A stretch of DNA of 64,000 bases from assembly GCA_025456145.1 (NCBI GenBank), contig JALOLD010000001.1, forward strand, positions 62,001-126,000. The letters are read 5' to 3'. The first letter of the stretch is position 1. Every line of letters begins with the position of its first letter. The notes under the pieces were generated by a model, which searched no databases, was not told the DNA's origin, and was given only the letters and a program-made list of their open reading frames with translations. The stretch is from Thermoanaerobaculales bacterium. GTDB lineage: Bacteria > Acidobacteriota > Thermoanaerobaculia > Thermoanaerobaculales > Sulfomarinibacteraceae. Both the position numbers and the translations under genes were made by a program. Shown here one piece after another: positions 1-8,934 of the stretch.

Positions 1-555
1 CGACTGGCAGCCGAACACGCCGGCGCAGTTCATCGCCTCGTGGAAGTCGCCCTCCGAGGTCGAGCCGTCGCCGCCGAAGGTCACCGCCACCGCGGGCTCG
101 CCGCGCAGCTTGAGCGACAGCCCGACCCCGGCGCCGTGCTGCCACTGGCTGCCGACCGGGACCGCCACCGGGAAGACCCGCACCCCGTCGGGGAAGGCCG
201 AGCCGCGCTCGTCCCCCGCCCAGTAGGCGTAGATGAGGTGGGCCGGCACGCCGCGCAGCAGCATGATGCCGTGCTCGCGGAAGGCCGGGATCAGCCAGTC
301 GCCCTCGGCCATGGCGTGGGCGACGCCGGCCTGGATCGCCTCCTGTCCGCGGATCGGCGGCCAGGTCCCCATCCGTCCCTGACGCTGGAGCTTGAGCGCC
401 TTGTCGTCCATCGCCCGCATCAGCGCCATGTCGCGGTACATCCGCCGGACAGTCTCGGGGGGGAGGTCCGGCGCCAGCTCACGATCCACCTTGCCCTCGG
501 GATCGAGGATCTCGAGACGCTCGGTGACGGCGTGGTAGACCTGGGTTCGGGGCAT
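1..555 (-). CDS. pdhA: 2-oxoacid (pyruvate) dehydrogenase E1 alpha subunit, 3' part cut by window edge
   Basis: N-terminal 185 residues of the thiamine-diphosphate-dependent E1 alpha subunit, which decarboxylates pyruvate or a branched-chain 2-oxoacid and hands the acyl group to lipoylated E2 in the cytoplasm. The visible part contains GGDGSTSEGDFHEAMN near residue 160, the beginning of the ThDP/Mg2+-binding GDG...N signature, preceded by the family's substrate-channel region (RGQEAIQAG, AFREHG). The ATG at 555 follows an AGAAAGGCG ribosome-binding site. A lipoate-ligase-like gene ends 90 bases upstream on the same strand, which fits a need to lipoylate the E2 partner. The C-terminal half lies outside the window, so pyruvate versus branched-chain specificity cannot be decided here. 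Confidence 0.88.
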   Translation of the reverse strand, partial: MPRTQVYHAVTERLEILDPEGKVDRELAPDLPPETVRRMYRDMALMRAMDDKALKLQRQGRMGTWPPIRGQEAIQAGVAHAMAEGDWLIPAFREHGIMLLRGVPAHLIYAYWAGDERGSAFPDGVRVFPVAVPVGSQWQHGAGVGLSLKLRGEPAVAVTFGGDGSTSEGDFHEAMNCAGVFGCQS

Positions 556-645
556 GGGCACGCCTTTCTGTCGGGGCACGACGGCTCTCTCGACCAAACA
601 GACCCGATGCCCTGGTAATTTCGAGGGCCCGGTCGCCCCGCCGGA

Positions 646-1431
646 TCACTCCAACTCGGTCGATCCCGACCCTATTCCGTCGTCCGGCACCGGCGCCCAT
701 CGCTCTCGGTCGTACACCGCCAGGGCGACGGGCCCCGGCCGCGGCCTCGGCCGGAGCGCAGCCGACCACCTGAGCGCCCGGGCAAAGCCGTCGACCAGCG
801 CTTCCGCGGCGGTCGCCCAGCCGACCCCGGTGAGAGCCGGAGCGAGCGACCCTTCGACGATCCCCCGGTCGACCCTGAAGACCCGGGCGTAGAGCGCCGG
901 CTCGAGGCCGAGGAGCACCGCGGCGTGGATCAGCACGCCGCCCCGGCGGCGGGTCTGCGAGCACCCGACCGCCTTGCGCCCGCCGACCGCCAGGGTGTCG
1001 GCGAGCTGGTCGAAGAAGCACACCGGCGATCGGACCCGGGTGGCGCGGGCCGGCGCCTCGAGCCTGTCGACCGGGCTGCCGAGACTGGCCAGGGCCGGCT
1101 GGAGGACGTCGAGGAAGCGGTCGTACAGACCGACCACCCCGTGCGCCCAGGGGTGCTCCGCGGGCAGGGCCAGAGACAGAGAGAGGTCGCCGCGGTGGAT
1201 CACCCCGGTGCCGCCGCTGAGCCGTCGCAGCACCGGGATCGAGCGCTCGCGGCACCACCCGAGATCGACATCCTCGACCGGCTGACCATAGCCGAGCACG
1301 ACCACCGGGCCCGGCCACGACGCCACGGCGAGCGACGGCCGGCCCGCGGCCGCCACCTCGAGCATCTCGGCCTCGAAGGCGAGATCATGGCTCGCCGGAC
1401 CGGTCGAGCGCCACACCGCGAGCTCGGTCAC
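646..1431 (-). CDS. Lipoate-protein ligase A family protein (biotin/lipoate transferase fold)
   Basis: 261-residue cytoplasmic protein of the LplA/LipM family, which attaches lipoate or octanoate to the lipoyl domains of E2 and GcvH. The family motif RRLSGGTGVIH is at about residues 69-79, and the lysine that binds the acyl group in known ligases is in GGRKAVGCSQTRR near residue 145. The start is a GTG at 1431 that overlaps the stop of the upstream methyltransferase as GTGA, so translation is probably coupled. It precedes pdhA, and lipoylating that complex is its likely job. Whether it is a ligase or an octanoyltransferase cannot be settled from sequence alone; the typical C-terminal accessory domain of E. 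coli LplA is absent. Confidence 0.8.
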   Translation of the reverse strand: MTELAVWRSTGPASHDLAFEAEMLEVAAAGRPSLAVASWPGPVVVLGYGQPVEDVDLGWCRERSIPVLRRLSGGTGVIHRGDLSLSLALPAEHPWAHGVVGLYDRFLDVLQPALASLGSPVDRLEAPARATRVRSPVCFFDQLADTLAVGGRKAVGCSQTRRRGGVLIHAAVLLGLEPALYARVFRVDRGIVEGSLAPALTGVGWATAAEALVDGFARALRWSAALRPRPRPGPVALAVYDRERWAPVPDDGIGSGSTELE

Positions 1432-2279
1432 CGGCGCGAGCCCCGGCGCGGCTTGAAGCCGGCCACCTTGACCTGCTCGAGGGGCCGGAAGGGGGCCTGC
1501 CGCGGCGCCCGGTCGAGGCCCCACCGTCGGAGCCGGGCCGGGAGGGCGTCGAGCAGACGCTCGGCAACGCCGACCCTCCACCATCCCCGGGGGTCGGGCG
1601 CCTCGCCGAGCCGGCCGAGCACCGCCACCGGCGCGAAGCCCGCCGTCGCGAGCTCGCGGCCGAGCTCGAGGTGGCTGTACTCGCGCAGGTGGAGGCCGCG
1701 CGGGGTGTAGCTGAAGTGCCGCGACACGTCGTGCGGGCCGTAGAGGCGGTTCGGGGTCACGACGACATAGACGCCACCCGGCGTCAGCCGGCTCAGCAAC
1801 AGCCCGAGGTGGTCCTGGAGATCGTCCGGGTGGAGGTGCTCGACGAAGTGGCAGGACAACGCGAGGTCGACCGCCCCGGCCGGAATCGCGCCCGCGACCT
1901 CTCCGGCCTCGACGAAGGTAAAGCCCTCCGGCGCCGACCCCGGATCGATCCCGGGGTCGACGGCATCGACCGCCCACACCCGCTCGAGCCTTCGGGCGAG
2001 CTCGAGGCTGAGCTCGCCGGTCCCGGCGCCGAACTCGAGGAAGGTCCGCCGACCGTCGAGCAGGGGCTCGAGCAGCCGGAGCAGCAGCCCGACCTGAGCA
2101 CGCTGGGCGTCGGCGTTACCCGGGAGCTCGACCCGTCGGAAGAGCTCGGCGTAGAGCTCGGCGTAGAGCCTCGGCCGCTCCTCCCGGGTCGACCGCCGCA
2201 GCCGATCGGCGAGCTCGCGCTCGATCTCGAAGTGCCGCCGCAGCCGCTCGAGCTCGTCGCCGGTGGGTCGCTTCGCCAT
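1428..2279 (-). CDS. Class I SAM-dependent methyltransferase
   Basis: 283-residue protein with a Methyltransf_11/23-type Rossmann fold. The SAM-binding motif I reads FLEFGAGTGELS at about residues 80-91. Later there is ALSCHFVEHLHPDD, typical of the post-II/III region, and GGVYVVVTPN, typical of methyltransferases acting on small molecules or glycans. An N-terminal helical region of about 75 residues precedes the fold. The ATG at 2279 is preceded by GAAGGGTGAGGGG. It lies 4 bases downstream of a glycosyltransferase and overlaps the next gene by 4 bases. Methylation of a sugar or polysaccharide is the contextual guess; the substrate is not visible in the sequence. Confidence 0.8.
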   Translation of the reverse strand: MAKRPTGDELERLRRHFEIERELADRLRRSTREERPRLYAELYAELFRRVELPGNADAQRAQVGLLLRLLEPLLDGRRTFLEFGAGTGELSLELARRLERVWAVDAVDPGIDPGSAPEGFTFVEAGEVAGAIPAGAVDLALSCHFVEHLHPDDLQDHLGLLLSRLTPGGVYVVVTPNRLYGPHDVSRHFSYTPRGLHLREYSHLELGRELATAGFAPVAVLGRLGEAPDPRGWWRVGVAERLLDALPARLRRWGLDRAPRQAPFRPLEQVKVAGFKPRRGSRR

Positions 2280-2283
2280 CCCC

Positions 2284-3528
2284 TCACCCTTCGAGGAGGT
2301 CGGGATGGAGGACCTCGTCGAGGCGCCGCCGCTCGACCGGCCAGCCCGAGGGCAGGAGCGAGGCGAACGCCTCCGACGCGAAGAAGGCGTCGTCGCCCGG
2401 GTAGGTCGGCACTACGAGCCGCGGAAAGCGCTCGACGATGGCACGGTCGGGCATGGTGCGCCGGCGGGCGAGCTCGCGCCTCCGGTCCTCGCCCGCGCCG
2501 AGCCCGGCGACAAAGCCGTCGAGGGCGCGCAGCTGCATCAGCAGGTGGCCATCCGACACCGTCGGACCGCCGGCGCCGGGACCGAGCAGCAGCCGCGCCG
2601 CGAGGTGACGGGCGGCGCCCACGACGCCGCCCTCGGCGAGCCGCCGGCGCCAGCGCTCGCCGCGGCTCGGCGGCGGCACGACCGGACCGAAGGGGTCGGC
2701 GACCGCCGCCGCGAGCTCGGCCTCGGCGCGGGCGAAGGTGGCCAGCCGGTGGAGGAAAGTCGCGTACACCGCCGGTGCGAAGGCGGCGCGGTACTCGTCG
2801 TCGGCGCACGCCGCGAAGGTGCGGAGCGCGTTGCGCTCGAACAGCACGCCGCGGCGAAAGTCGCCGAGCCCGGACGAGGTCGCGCCGCCGCGGTGGCGGG
2901 CTACGGCATCGGGCGCGGCCACCACCTCGCGCCCGCAGGCCCACAGCCGCCAGCCCAGCTCGACGTCCTCGAAGTAGGCGAAGAGCCCGGCGTCGAAGCC
3001 GCCGAGGGCCGCCCAGTCGGTGCGGCGGATCGCCATGTTGCCGCCGCAGGGAAAGGGCAATGGCTCGCCCACCTCCGGCGCCGCCATCGTGCCGACCGGC
3101 CACCCCTGGCCGACCTGGAAGGCGTGGACGTCGAAGGTCACAGCGCCCTTCACGAAGTCGTGGCGGCGCCGGTCCCAGCTCGTCATACGACCGGCGGTGG
3201 CGGCGGCGTCGGGGTGGCGGGCCAGCGTCTCGAGGTGGGCGTCGACGAAACCGGGCTCGACCGCAGCGTCGTCGTTGAGCAGGATCAGCACGTCGCCCCT
3301 CGCCGCCTCGGCGCCGAGGTTGACGCCGCCGGCGAAGCCCAGGTTCGCCTCGGAGCGGACGACGACGAGCCGGGGCCAGCGCGCCACCGCCGCCTCGCCG
3401 CACCGGTCGGCCGAGCCGTTGTCGACGAGCACCACCTCGACCCGACCGGCCTCGACCTCGAGCGAGCCGATGCTGTCCTCGAGGTGGCCGAGACCGGCGT
3501 GGGCGACGACGATGACCGAGGTCTTCAA
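2284..3528 (-). CDS. Glycosyltransferase family 2 (rhamnosyltransferase-like)
   Basis: 414-residue GT-A glycosyltransferase. The N-terminus MKTSVIVVAHAGLGHLEDS is the standard GT2 opening. VVLVDNGSADRCGE follows, then ILLNDDAAVEPGF, which supplies the metal-binding acidic cluster, and YFEDVELGWRLW, the ED...E..R signature common in WbbL-like rhamnosyltransferases. About 130 residues follow the catalytic domain without a recognised fold. The start is a TTG at 3528 within a TTGA overlap with the upstream glycosyltransferase stop; no ATG lies at a sensible position. The role is probably sugar addition to a surface glycan; donor and acceptor are unknown. Confidence 0.82.
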   Translation of the reverse strand: MKTSVIVVAHAGLGHLEDSIGSLEVEAGRVEVVLVDNGSADRCGEAAVARWPRLVVVRSEANLGFAGGVNLGAEAARGDVLILLNDDAAVEPGFVDAHLETLARHPDAAATAGRMTSWDRRRHDFVKGAVTFDVHAFQVGQGWPVGTMAAPEVGEPLPFPCGGNMAIRRTDWAALGGFDAGLFAYFEDVELGWRLWACGREVVAAPDAVARHRGGATSSGLGDFRRGVLFERNALRTFAACADDEYRAAFAPAVYATFLHRLATFARAEAELAAAVADPFGPVVPPPSRGERWRRRLAEGGVVGAARHLAARLLLGPGAGGPTVSDGHLLMQLRALDGFVAGLGAGEDRRRELARRRTMPDRAIVERFPRLVVPTYPGDDAFFASEAFASLLPSGWPVERRRLDEVLHPDLLEG

Positions 3529-4826
3529 CGGGCGCCCCCAATCCGGTCGAGGGCGCGGCGGAGCCGGCGTCCGATCGGCTCCCGCGCGGTCGTCGCCGGC
3601 GGCGCGAGGAGCGCGAAACGGTCGCGGTGCGGGTCGCGGTAGGGCGCCGCCGCGAACTCGAGGAGCGGCGCCGCGACCTCGCGCCAGCGGCGACCCTGCG
3701 CCCAGCCGCGGCCGGCGGCCGAGGCGCGGCGGCGGGCGTCGGGGTCGCCGAGCAGCCGGCGCACCGCCCCGGCGAGGGCGCCCGGATCCCCGGCAGGGAC
3801 CGTCGCCCCGGCGCCGGTCTCCTCGACGATCCGCGACATGCTGCCCCCGGCGGTCGCGACCACCGGCAGCCCGAGCCACAGCAGGTCGACCATCCGGGTG
3901 CGCAGGCTGAGGTCGGTCTCGAGCCCGGGACGATGGGTGACCACCGCCAGGTCGCTGATCTGCGCGAGCTCGAAGCGCCGGTCGTAGGGACGCCACGGCT
4001 CGAAGCGCACCGTCGAGCCGAGCCAGCCGCGCTCGTCGGCGACCCGGCGCGCCGCCGCCGCGGCCGCCAGCGGAGTCTCCTCGGGGTGGGGGTGGTCGAC
4101 GAAGACAACCACCGTGCGCGGGTCGGCGGCGAGCAGGTCGGGCAACGCCTCGAGCACCACTCCGGGGTCGTACCAGTCGTAGATCCCGCCGAAGTAGAGG
4201 ACCGGCGAGCCGTCGTCGACGCCGGGCAGGATCTCGGAGCGGGGCGAGGCAACGGGCGGCTCGTCGTCGGGCGTGCCGAAGGGCAGCTCGCGGATCAGCC
4301 GCTCGAGGCGAGGGTCGTCCTCGATGGCCAGCGGGTGGACCCGTCCCAGGGCGCCGAGCCAGCCGAGGTAGAAGAAGCGCTGCTCCTCCGACGAGCAGAG
4401 GAAAAGGTCGCCGCGTCCGAGCTGCAGCCTCCAGGTCGCGTGGTCGGTCCGGTAGGGCGCGAAGCCGAGCGACCGGTGGTAGTGGAGGTTCTCGACCAGA
4501 AAGGGGTCATACAGGTCGACCACCACCGGCAGGTCGTCGCGCTGCGCCAGGTAGTGGTTGCCGAGGTGGCCGTGGAGCAGCACCCAGTCGTGGCCGTCGG
4601 CCTGACCCCCGAGCCGGTCGGGCACGGCAGTCACGACCCGGATCGCCTCGCCGACCGCTGCCGCTTCGGCGGCCTGGTTGGGAATCGCCAGGGTCACCCG
4701 GTGACCGGCGCTGCCGAGCACCCCGGCGAGCGCGACGAAGCGCGTCCCGACGCCGGCGGTAACCCTCCGGACCGGCTCCGGACAGATCATGAAGACCCGG
4801 CTCACCGCACCCCGGCCCGCGACCAT
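3525..4826 (-). CDS. GT-B glycosyltransferase (GT4-like)
   Basis: 433-residue protein with a two-lobed GT-B plan. The N-lobe has the glycine-rich TAGVGTRFVALAGVLGSAGH loop. The linker PVLYFGGIYDWYDPGVVLEAL opens the nucleotide-sugar lobe, and RTRMVDLLWLGLPVVATAGG is the conserved donor-binding region. The first upstream ATG is at 4826, but it has no Shine-Dalgarno. A GTG at 4805 (protein starting VSRVFMICPEP) sits five bases after GGGG and may be the true start. The gene heads a five-gene minus-strand run (two glycosyltransferases, methyltransferase, lipoate ligase, pdhA) and diverges from the PIG-L/GT2 fusion. A role in an O-antigen-like or glycolipid pathway is inferred. Confidence 0.78.
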   Translation of the reverse strand: MVAGRGAVSRVFMICPEPVRRVTAGVGTRFVALAGVLGSAGHRVTLAIPNQAAEAAAVGEAIRVVTAVPDRLGGQADGHDWVLLHGHLGNHYLAQRDDLPVVVDLYDPFLVENLHYHRSLGFAPYRTDHATWRLQLGRGDLFLCSSEEQRFFYLGWLGALGRVHPLAIEDDPRLERLIRELPFGTPDDEPPVASPRSEILPGVDDGSPVLYFGGIYDWYDPGVVLEALPDLLAADPRTVVVFVDHPHPEETPLAAAAAARRVADERGWLGSTVRFEPWRPYDRRFELAQISDLAVVTHRPGLETDLSLRTRMVDLLWLGLPVVATAGGSMSRIVEETGAGATVPAGDPGALAGAVRRLLGDPDARRRASAAGRGWAQGRRWREVAAPLLEFAAAPYRDPHRDRFALLAPPATTAREPIGRRLRRALDRIGGAR

Positions 4827-4906
4827 GTCGACATGCGCGGATGGTAGCAGGGATGGCCGACCCGGCGGCAGCGCATCCGTTCATCCGGTGTAAGATCGGA
4901 GCGCCG
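4827..4906. promoter_or_regulatory. Divergent intergenic region between two glycan loci
   Basis: These 80 bases separate the start of the minus-strand glycosyltransferase run from the plus-strand PIG-L/GT2 gene, and so must carry both promoters or a shared control element. A GTGTAAGAT stretch at about 4889-4897 could act as a weak -10 for the plus gene, but it is very near the start. No convincing -35 is visible. Confidence 0.35.
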
Positions 4907-6820
4907 ATGAGCCTCGACCTCATGCCACCGACCGGGACGACCACGATCTCCGCCCGCCGCGTGCTGGTGCTCGCCGCCCACGCCGACGACGAGGTCTTCG
5001 GCTGCGGCGGTCTGCTCGCCGAGCTCGCCGCGTCCGGGGCCGACATCCTCGTGCTCTACCTCACCGACTCCTCGGGCGGCGACGAGGTCACCGAGGGCCG
5101 TGAGGCCTATGCCGCCCGGCGGGCCGAGGAGGCCCGGCGCGGGCTCGCGATCCTCGGGGTCGAACGCCACGAGGCGCTGGCGATCCCCGATGGCGAGCTC
5201 GCGAGCCACGTCGACACCGCCGCCGCGGCGATCGGGCGGGCGATCGCCGACCACCGCCCCGACCTGCTGCTCGCGCTGTCGCCGATCGAGGTGACCGCCG
5301 ACCACCGCGCGACCTTCGCGGCCCTCCACCGGGCGGTCGCGCCGGTGCGCGCCGGCGGCGAGCTCGACGCCGTCCTGAGCGGCTGCCGGATCCTGCTCTA
5401 CGAGGTCAATCACCCGGCCTACCCGAACCTGCTGGTCGACGTCGGCGACCGTCTCGGCCCGCTGACCGCGGCGATCGACGCCCACGCCAGCCAGCTCGAG
5501 CTCCACAACTACCGCGAGGCGGCCCTCGGGATGCGCCACTTCCGGGCGCTGTCGCTGCCCGCCTCGGTGAAGGCGGCCGAGGGCTATCGCGAGATCTCTC
5601 CCTTCGACCTGGTCAGCCACAGCGCGAGCCAGCTCGTCGCGAAGCTCGGCGGCGTCCCCGACCGCCACGAGCTTCACGACGGCCCGCTGGTCAGCGTGAT
5701 CGTCCGGACCAAGGACCGCCCCGTCCTGCTCGCCCAGGCCCTGGCGAGCATCGCGGCGAGCCACTACCGGCGGGTCGAGGTGGTGCTGGTCAACGACGGC
5801 GGCTCACCGCCCGTGATCGCCGAGGCTTACCCGTTCCCGGTCAACCGGGTCGAGCTCGAGACCAACCGGGGCCGTGCCGCCGCCGCCAATGCCGGGATCG
5901 CCGCCGCGCGCGGCGACTTCGTCTGCTTTCTCGACGACGACGACCGCATGGCGCCCGAGCACCTGGCGACGCTCGCCCGGCTGGTCTGGACCCCCGGAGT
6001 CCGGGTCGCCTACACCGACGCCGCGGTGGTGGTCCACGCCAGGGACGAGGCGGGAGCGTGGGTCGAGGTCGAGCGCCGGCTGCCCTACAGCCGGGACTTC
6101 GACCCGGACCGCCTGCTGGTCGACAACTACATCCCGTTCAACACTCTGATCATCGACCGCGCCCTCCTCGCCGAGGTCGGGCCGCTCGACGAGGGGCTCG
6201 AGTTCTTCGAGGACTGGGAGCTCCTCGTCCGTCTCGCCTCGGCGGCGCCCTTCCGCCACCTACCGGTCGTCACCGCCGAGTACCGCCACTTCCGAGGCGC
6301 CGGCCACCACATCCTCGGTGACCAGCCGCGCCGCCGGGAGGACTTCCTGCGGATGAAGGCGGTCATCATCGGACGCCACGGCGACCGGCTGGGGCCCGAG
6401 GTCCTCGCCCGTCTCGTCGACCGGCTGCGGGCCGAGACCGTCGAGGCCGCCGAGACCGCCGAGGCGGCGCGGAGGGACCTTGCCCGGGCGCGGGTCGAGC
6501 ACGACCGGCTGACCGACGCCTGGCACCGGCTCAACGGCGAACGCGAGTCCCTGAGGATCGAGCGATCGGCAAACCTCGAGGCGATCGGTCGGCTCGAGGC
6601 CGAGCTCGCCGAGCACCGCCGGGTGGTGGCCGAGCTCGGCGCCGAGAGCGCCCGCCTGCGCACCGACGACGCGGCGATGCGAGCCCGGGTCGCCGACCAG
6701 GAGGGTCAGATCGCCCGCCTCTACGCCGAGATCGAGCGGCTCAACCGCCTCGTCGCGGCGATGGAGAGCACCACGGCCTGGAAGTGGCACCGGAGAGTCG
6801 AGCGCCTCCGCGGCCGCTGA
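4907..6820 (+). CDS. PIG-L family deacetylase fused to a GT2 glycosyltransferase with C-terminal coiled coil
   Basis: 637-residue three-part protein. Residues about 12-215 form a PIG-L/LmbE zinc deacetylase: VLVLAAHADDEVFGCGG carries the AHxDDE metal motif, and DHRATFAALHRAV supplies the later His. Residues about 260-500 form a GT2 domain beginning VSVIVRTKDRPVLLAQAL, with VVLVNDGG and the acidic FLDDDDRM motif. Residues about 530-620 are a charged coiled coil, and the end TTAWKWHRRVERLRGR resembles tails of membrane-associated glycosyltransferases. ATG 4907 is chosen because GGAG lies six bases upstream and the deacetylase starts at once. Deacetylation of an N-acetyl sugar coupled to glycosyl transfer is the inferred role. 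It diverges from the GT/GT/methyltransferase run. Confidence 0.85.
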   Translation: MSLDLMPPTGTTTISARRVLVLAAHADDEVFGCGGLLAELAASGADILVLYLTDSSGGDEVTEGREAYAARRAEEARRGLAILGVERHEALAIPDGELASHVDTAAAAIGRAIADHRPDLLLALSPIEVTADHRATFAALHRAVAPVRAGGELDAVLSGCRILLYEVNHPAYPNLLVDVGDRLGPLTAAIDAHASQLELHNYREAALGMRHFRALSLPASVKAAEGYREISPFDLVSHSASQLVAKLGGVPDRHELHDGPLVSVIVRTKDRPVLLAQALASIAASHYRRVEVVLVNDGGSPPVIAEAYPFPVNRVELETNRGRAAAANAGIAAARGDFVCFLDDDDRMAPEHLATLARLVWTPGVRVAYTDAAVVVHARDEAGAWVEVERRLPYSRDFDPDRLLVDNYIPFNTLIIDRALLAEVGPLDEGLEFFEDWELLVRLASAAPFRHLPVVTAEYRHFRGAGHHILGDQPRRREDFLRMKAVIIGRHGDRLGPEVLARLVDRLRAETVEAAETAEAARRDLARARVEHDRLTDAWHRLNGERESLRIERSANLEAIGRLEAELAEHRRVVAELGAESARLRTDDAAMRARVADQEGQIARLYAEIERLNRLVAAMESTTAWKWHRRVERLRGR

Positions 6821-6835
6821 CGCTCGACGGGTTCC

Positions 6836-8791
6836 TCAAGCTCCGTACTTCTTGATCGCCCGGTCGAGCCTCGGCAGGACCAGGAAGATGAATGTCGCCA
6901 CCGCGGCGGCGAGGCCCGCGAGGAAGATGAAGAACCACATCGGCTCCATGTGGTTCTGGACCGAGCCGAGGAAGCCCGAGAACTTGTTGCCGATCGAGGT
7001 GGCGAGGAACCAGCCGCCCATCGCGAGACCGACCAGCCGCGGCGGCGCGAGCTTGGTGACCAGCGACAGCCCGATCGGCGACAGGCAGAGCTCGCCGAAG
7101 GTGATGACCAGGTAGAAGACCGCCATCCAGAGCCCGGCGACCTTGACCGCCCCGCCGTCGGTCTGCGAGCCGGCGATCGCCATGATGAGCAGCGAGGCGG
7201 TGGTCAGCAGCATGCCGTAGAGCAGCTTGTGGGCGGTCGGCACCGCCTTGCCGATCTTGACCCGCCAGCCGAAGAACCAGACCACCAGCGGGGTCAGGAC
7301 GATCACCCAGAACGGGTTCCAGCTCTGGTAGACCTCGGCGTTGACGACCTGGAGGAAGCGGCCCGGCGGGAGGTAGTCGGGCTCGCGGCCGAAGCGGTTC
7401 CTGTAGCCGTCGTAGATCGCCCGGTAGACCGGCTCGGCGACGACGAAGACCGGGATTCGCTCGCCGGCCGCGGTCTCGCGGACCAGGACGACCCGGTCCC
7501 GCGGCACGGCACGGTCGGCGAGGGCGACGGTGATCACGTCCTCGCCATGGGCGCCCTTCTCGCTCCGGACCTCGATCTGGTCGTCGGCGTAGACCTTGAC
7601 CGCGCGGGCGAGCCACGCCTGGTCGACCCCCGCGCGCGTCCCCTCCACCCCGATCCGCTCGACCGTGATGTCGGCGAAACCGTCGAGGGTCGCCACGGCG
7701 CTCGAGCGCATCCGGTTCTGACCGAACTGGTTCGCGATCTCCGGCGAGGAGACGACGAGCAGGCTGTCCGGGTGGGGTCGCGGCACGTCCTCCGACGCGT
7801 TGACGTAGTAGCTGGGCAGCGCGTCCTGCTGGATCTGGTCGAAGAAGGGCACGCTGGCCGCCGCCCCCGGCCGCCGGTCGGTGAAGTCTCGCGCCCACTG
7901 GGTCATCGCGCTTCCGTTGAGGTGGAGGATCATGAAGAACGCACCGCCGGCGACGAAGATCGGCAGCAGAGCGAGCAGCCCCGGCCTCTCCTCCTCGTTG
8001 GCGGTCAGGCCGAGCCGGACGAAGAAGATGACGACCGGGATCATCCCGACGAGGAAGCCGAAGTCCGACGGGCGCACGATCTCCATGTGGAACTGCTTCG
8101 CGGCGATGTAGCCGAGAATGCCGACGATGAAGGCGGGAGCCAGGATCTTGAGGAAGATCTCGCCCATCCGGGTGTCGCCGTCGACCCGCTTGGGCCTGCG
8201 GTCTGCTCGCTCGAGGACCTTCCAGAAGATCGCCAGCAGCACCACCGCGAAGAGCACGCCGAAGCCCGCTGCGCGGAAGGTCCACAGCCAGCCGAAGTAG
8301 TTCCTGACGATCGGGGCGACGATGAGGGTCGCGGCGAGGGCGCCGATGTTGATCCCCATGTAGAAGATGTTGAAGCCCGAGTCGCGCTTCGGGTCGCCCG
8401 GCTGGTAGAGGTTGCCGACCATGACCGAGATGTTCGGCTTGAAGAAGCCGTTCCCGACGATCAGACCGATCAGGCCCATGACGAAGAAGGTGAAGCCCGG
8501 GATCCCCATCAAGAAGAGGCCACCGGCCATGAGCAGCCCGCCGATCGCCACCGACCGGCGATAGCCGAGAAAGCGGTCGGCGATCATCCCGCCGAGGAAT
8601 GGCGTGAAGTAGACGAAGGCCAGGTAGAGCCCGTAGATCTCGTTGCCCTGGGCGCGCGGCAACCCGAGCCCGCCCTGCTCCGCATCGATGGTGTAGAGGA
8701 GCAGGATCCCGACCATCGTGTAGAAGGCCAGTCGCTCCCACATCTCGGTGAAGAACAGCGGGAAGAGCCCTTTGGGATGTCCAAACGCCAT
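6836..8791 (-). CDS. POT/PTR2 family proton-coupled oligopeptide transporter with a large extra domain
   Basis: 651-residue polytopic inner-membrane protein importing di- and tripeptides with protons. The signature ExxERFxYY appears as EMWERLAFY near residue 16, and the PTR2 motif is seen in GNGFFKPNISVMVGNLY and FNIFYMGINIGA. ATG 8791 is chosen because AAGGAGA lies five bases upstream; an in-frame ATG 51 bases earlier lacks a site. Usual family members have 450-500 residues. Here about 190 non-hydrophobic residues (roughly 300-490) are inserted between two transmembrane helices. The gene is convergent with the PIG-L/GT2 gene, with 15 bases between the stops, and stands alone on its strand. 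Confidence 0.9.
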   Translation of the reverse strand: MAFGHPKGLFPLFFTEMWERLAFYTMVGILLLYTIDAEQGGLGLPRAQGNEIYGLYLAFVYFTPFLGGMIADRFLGYRRSVAIGGLLMAGGLFLMGIPGFTFFVMGLIGLIVGNGFFKPNISVMVGNLYQPGDPKRDSGFNIFYMGINIGALAATLIVAPIVRNYFGWLWTFRAAGFGVLFAVVLLAIFWKVLERADRRPKRVDGDTRMGEIFLKILAPAFIVGILGYIAAKQFHMEIVRPSDFGFLVGMIPVVIFFVRLGLTANEEERPGLLALLPIFVAGGAFFMILHLNGSAMTQWARDFTDRRPGAAASVPFFDQIQQDALPSYYVNASEDVPRPHPDSLLVVSSPEIANQFGQNRMRSSAVATLDGFADITVERIGVEGTRAGVDQAWLARAVKVYADDQIEVRSEKGAHGEDVITVALADRAVPRDRVVLVRETAAGERIPVFVVAEPVYRAIYDGYRNRFGREPDYLPPGRFLQVVNAEVYQSWNPFWVIVLTPLVVWFFGWRVKIGKAVPTAHKLLYGMLLTTASLLIMAIAGSQTDGGAVKVAGLWMAVFYLVITFGELCLSPIGLSLVTKLAPPRLVGLAMGGWFLATSIGNKFSGFLGSVQNHMEPMWFFIFLAGLAAAVATFIFLVLPRLDRAIKKYGA

Positions 8792-8934
8792 GGTGTCTCC
8801 TTGTGATCGGTCGTGGGGGCCGGTCCGGACGACCCGCCGCATCCTACCTCAGCCCTCGCGATTCCGAAACCGCGACGACGTCTCGAAGAAGGCCCAAAGG
8901 CCCATCGTCGTCCGTCATGGGGTAGGATGCGCCG

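Noticed and set aside
1671-3278. Long plus-strand frame over the methyltransferase and glycosyltransferases
   Set aside because: Low-complexity Arg/Pro text antisense to three coherent protein genes.
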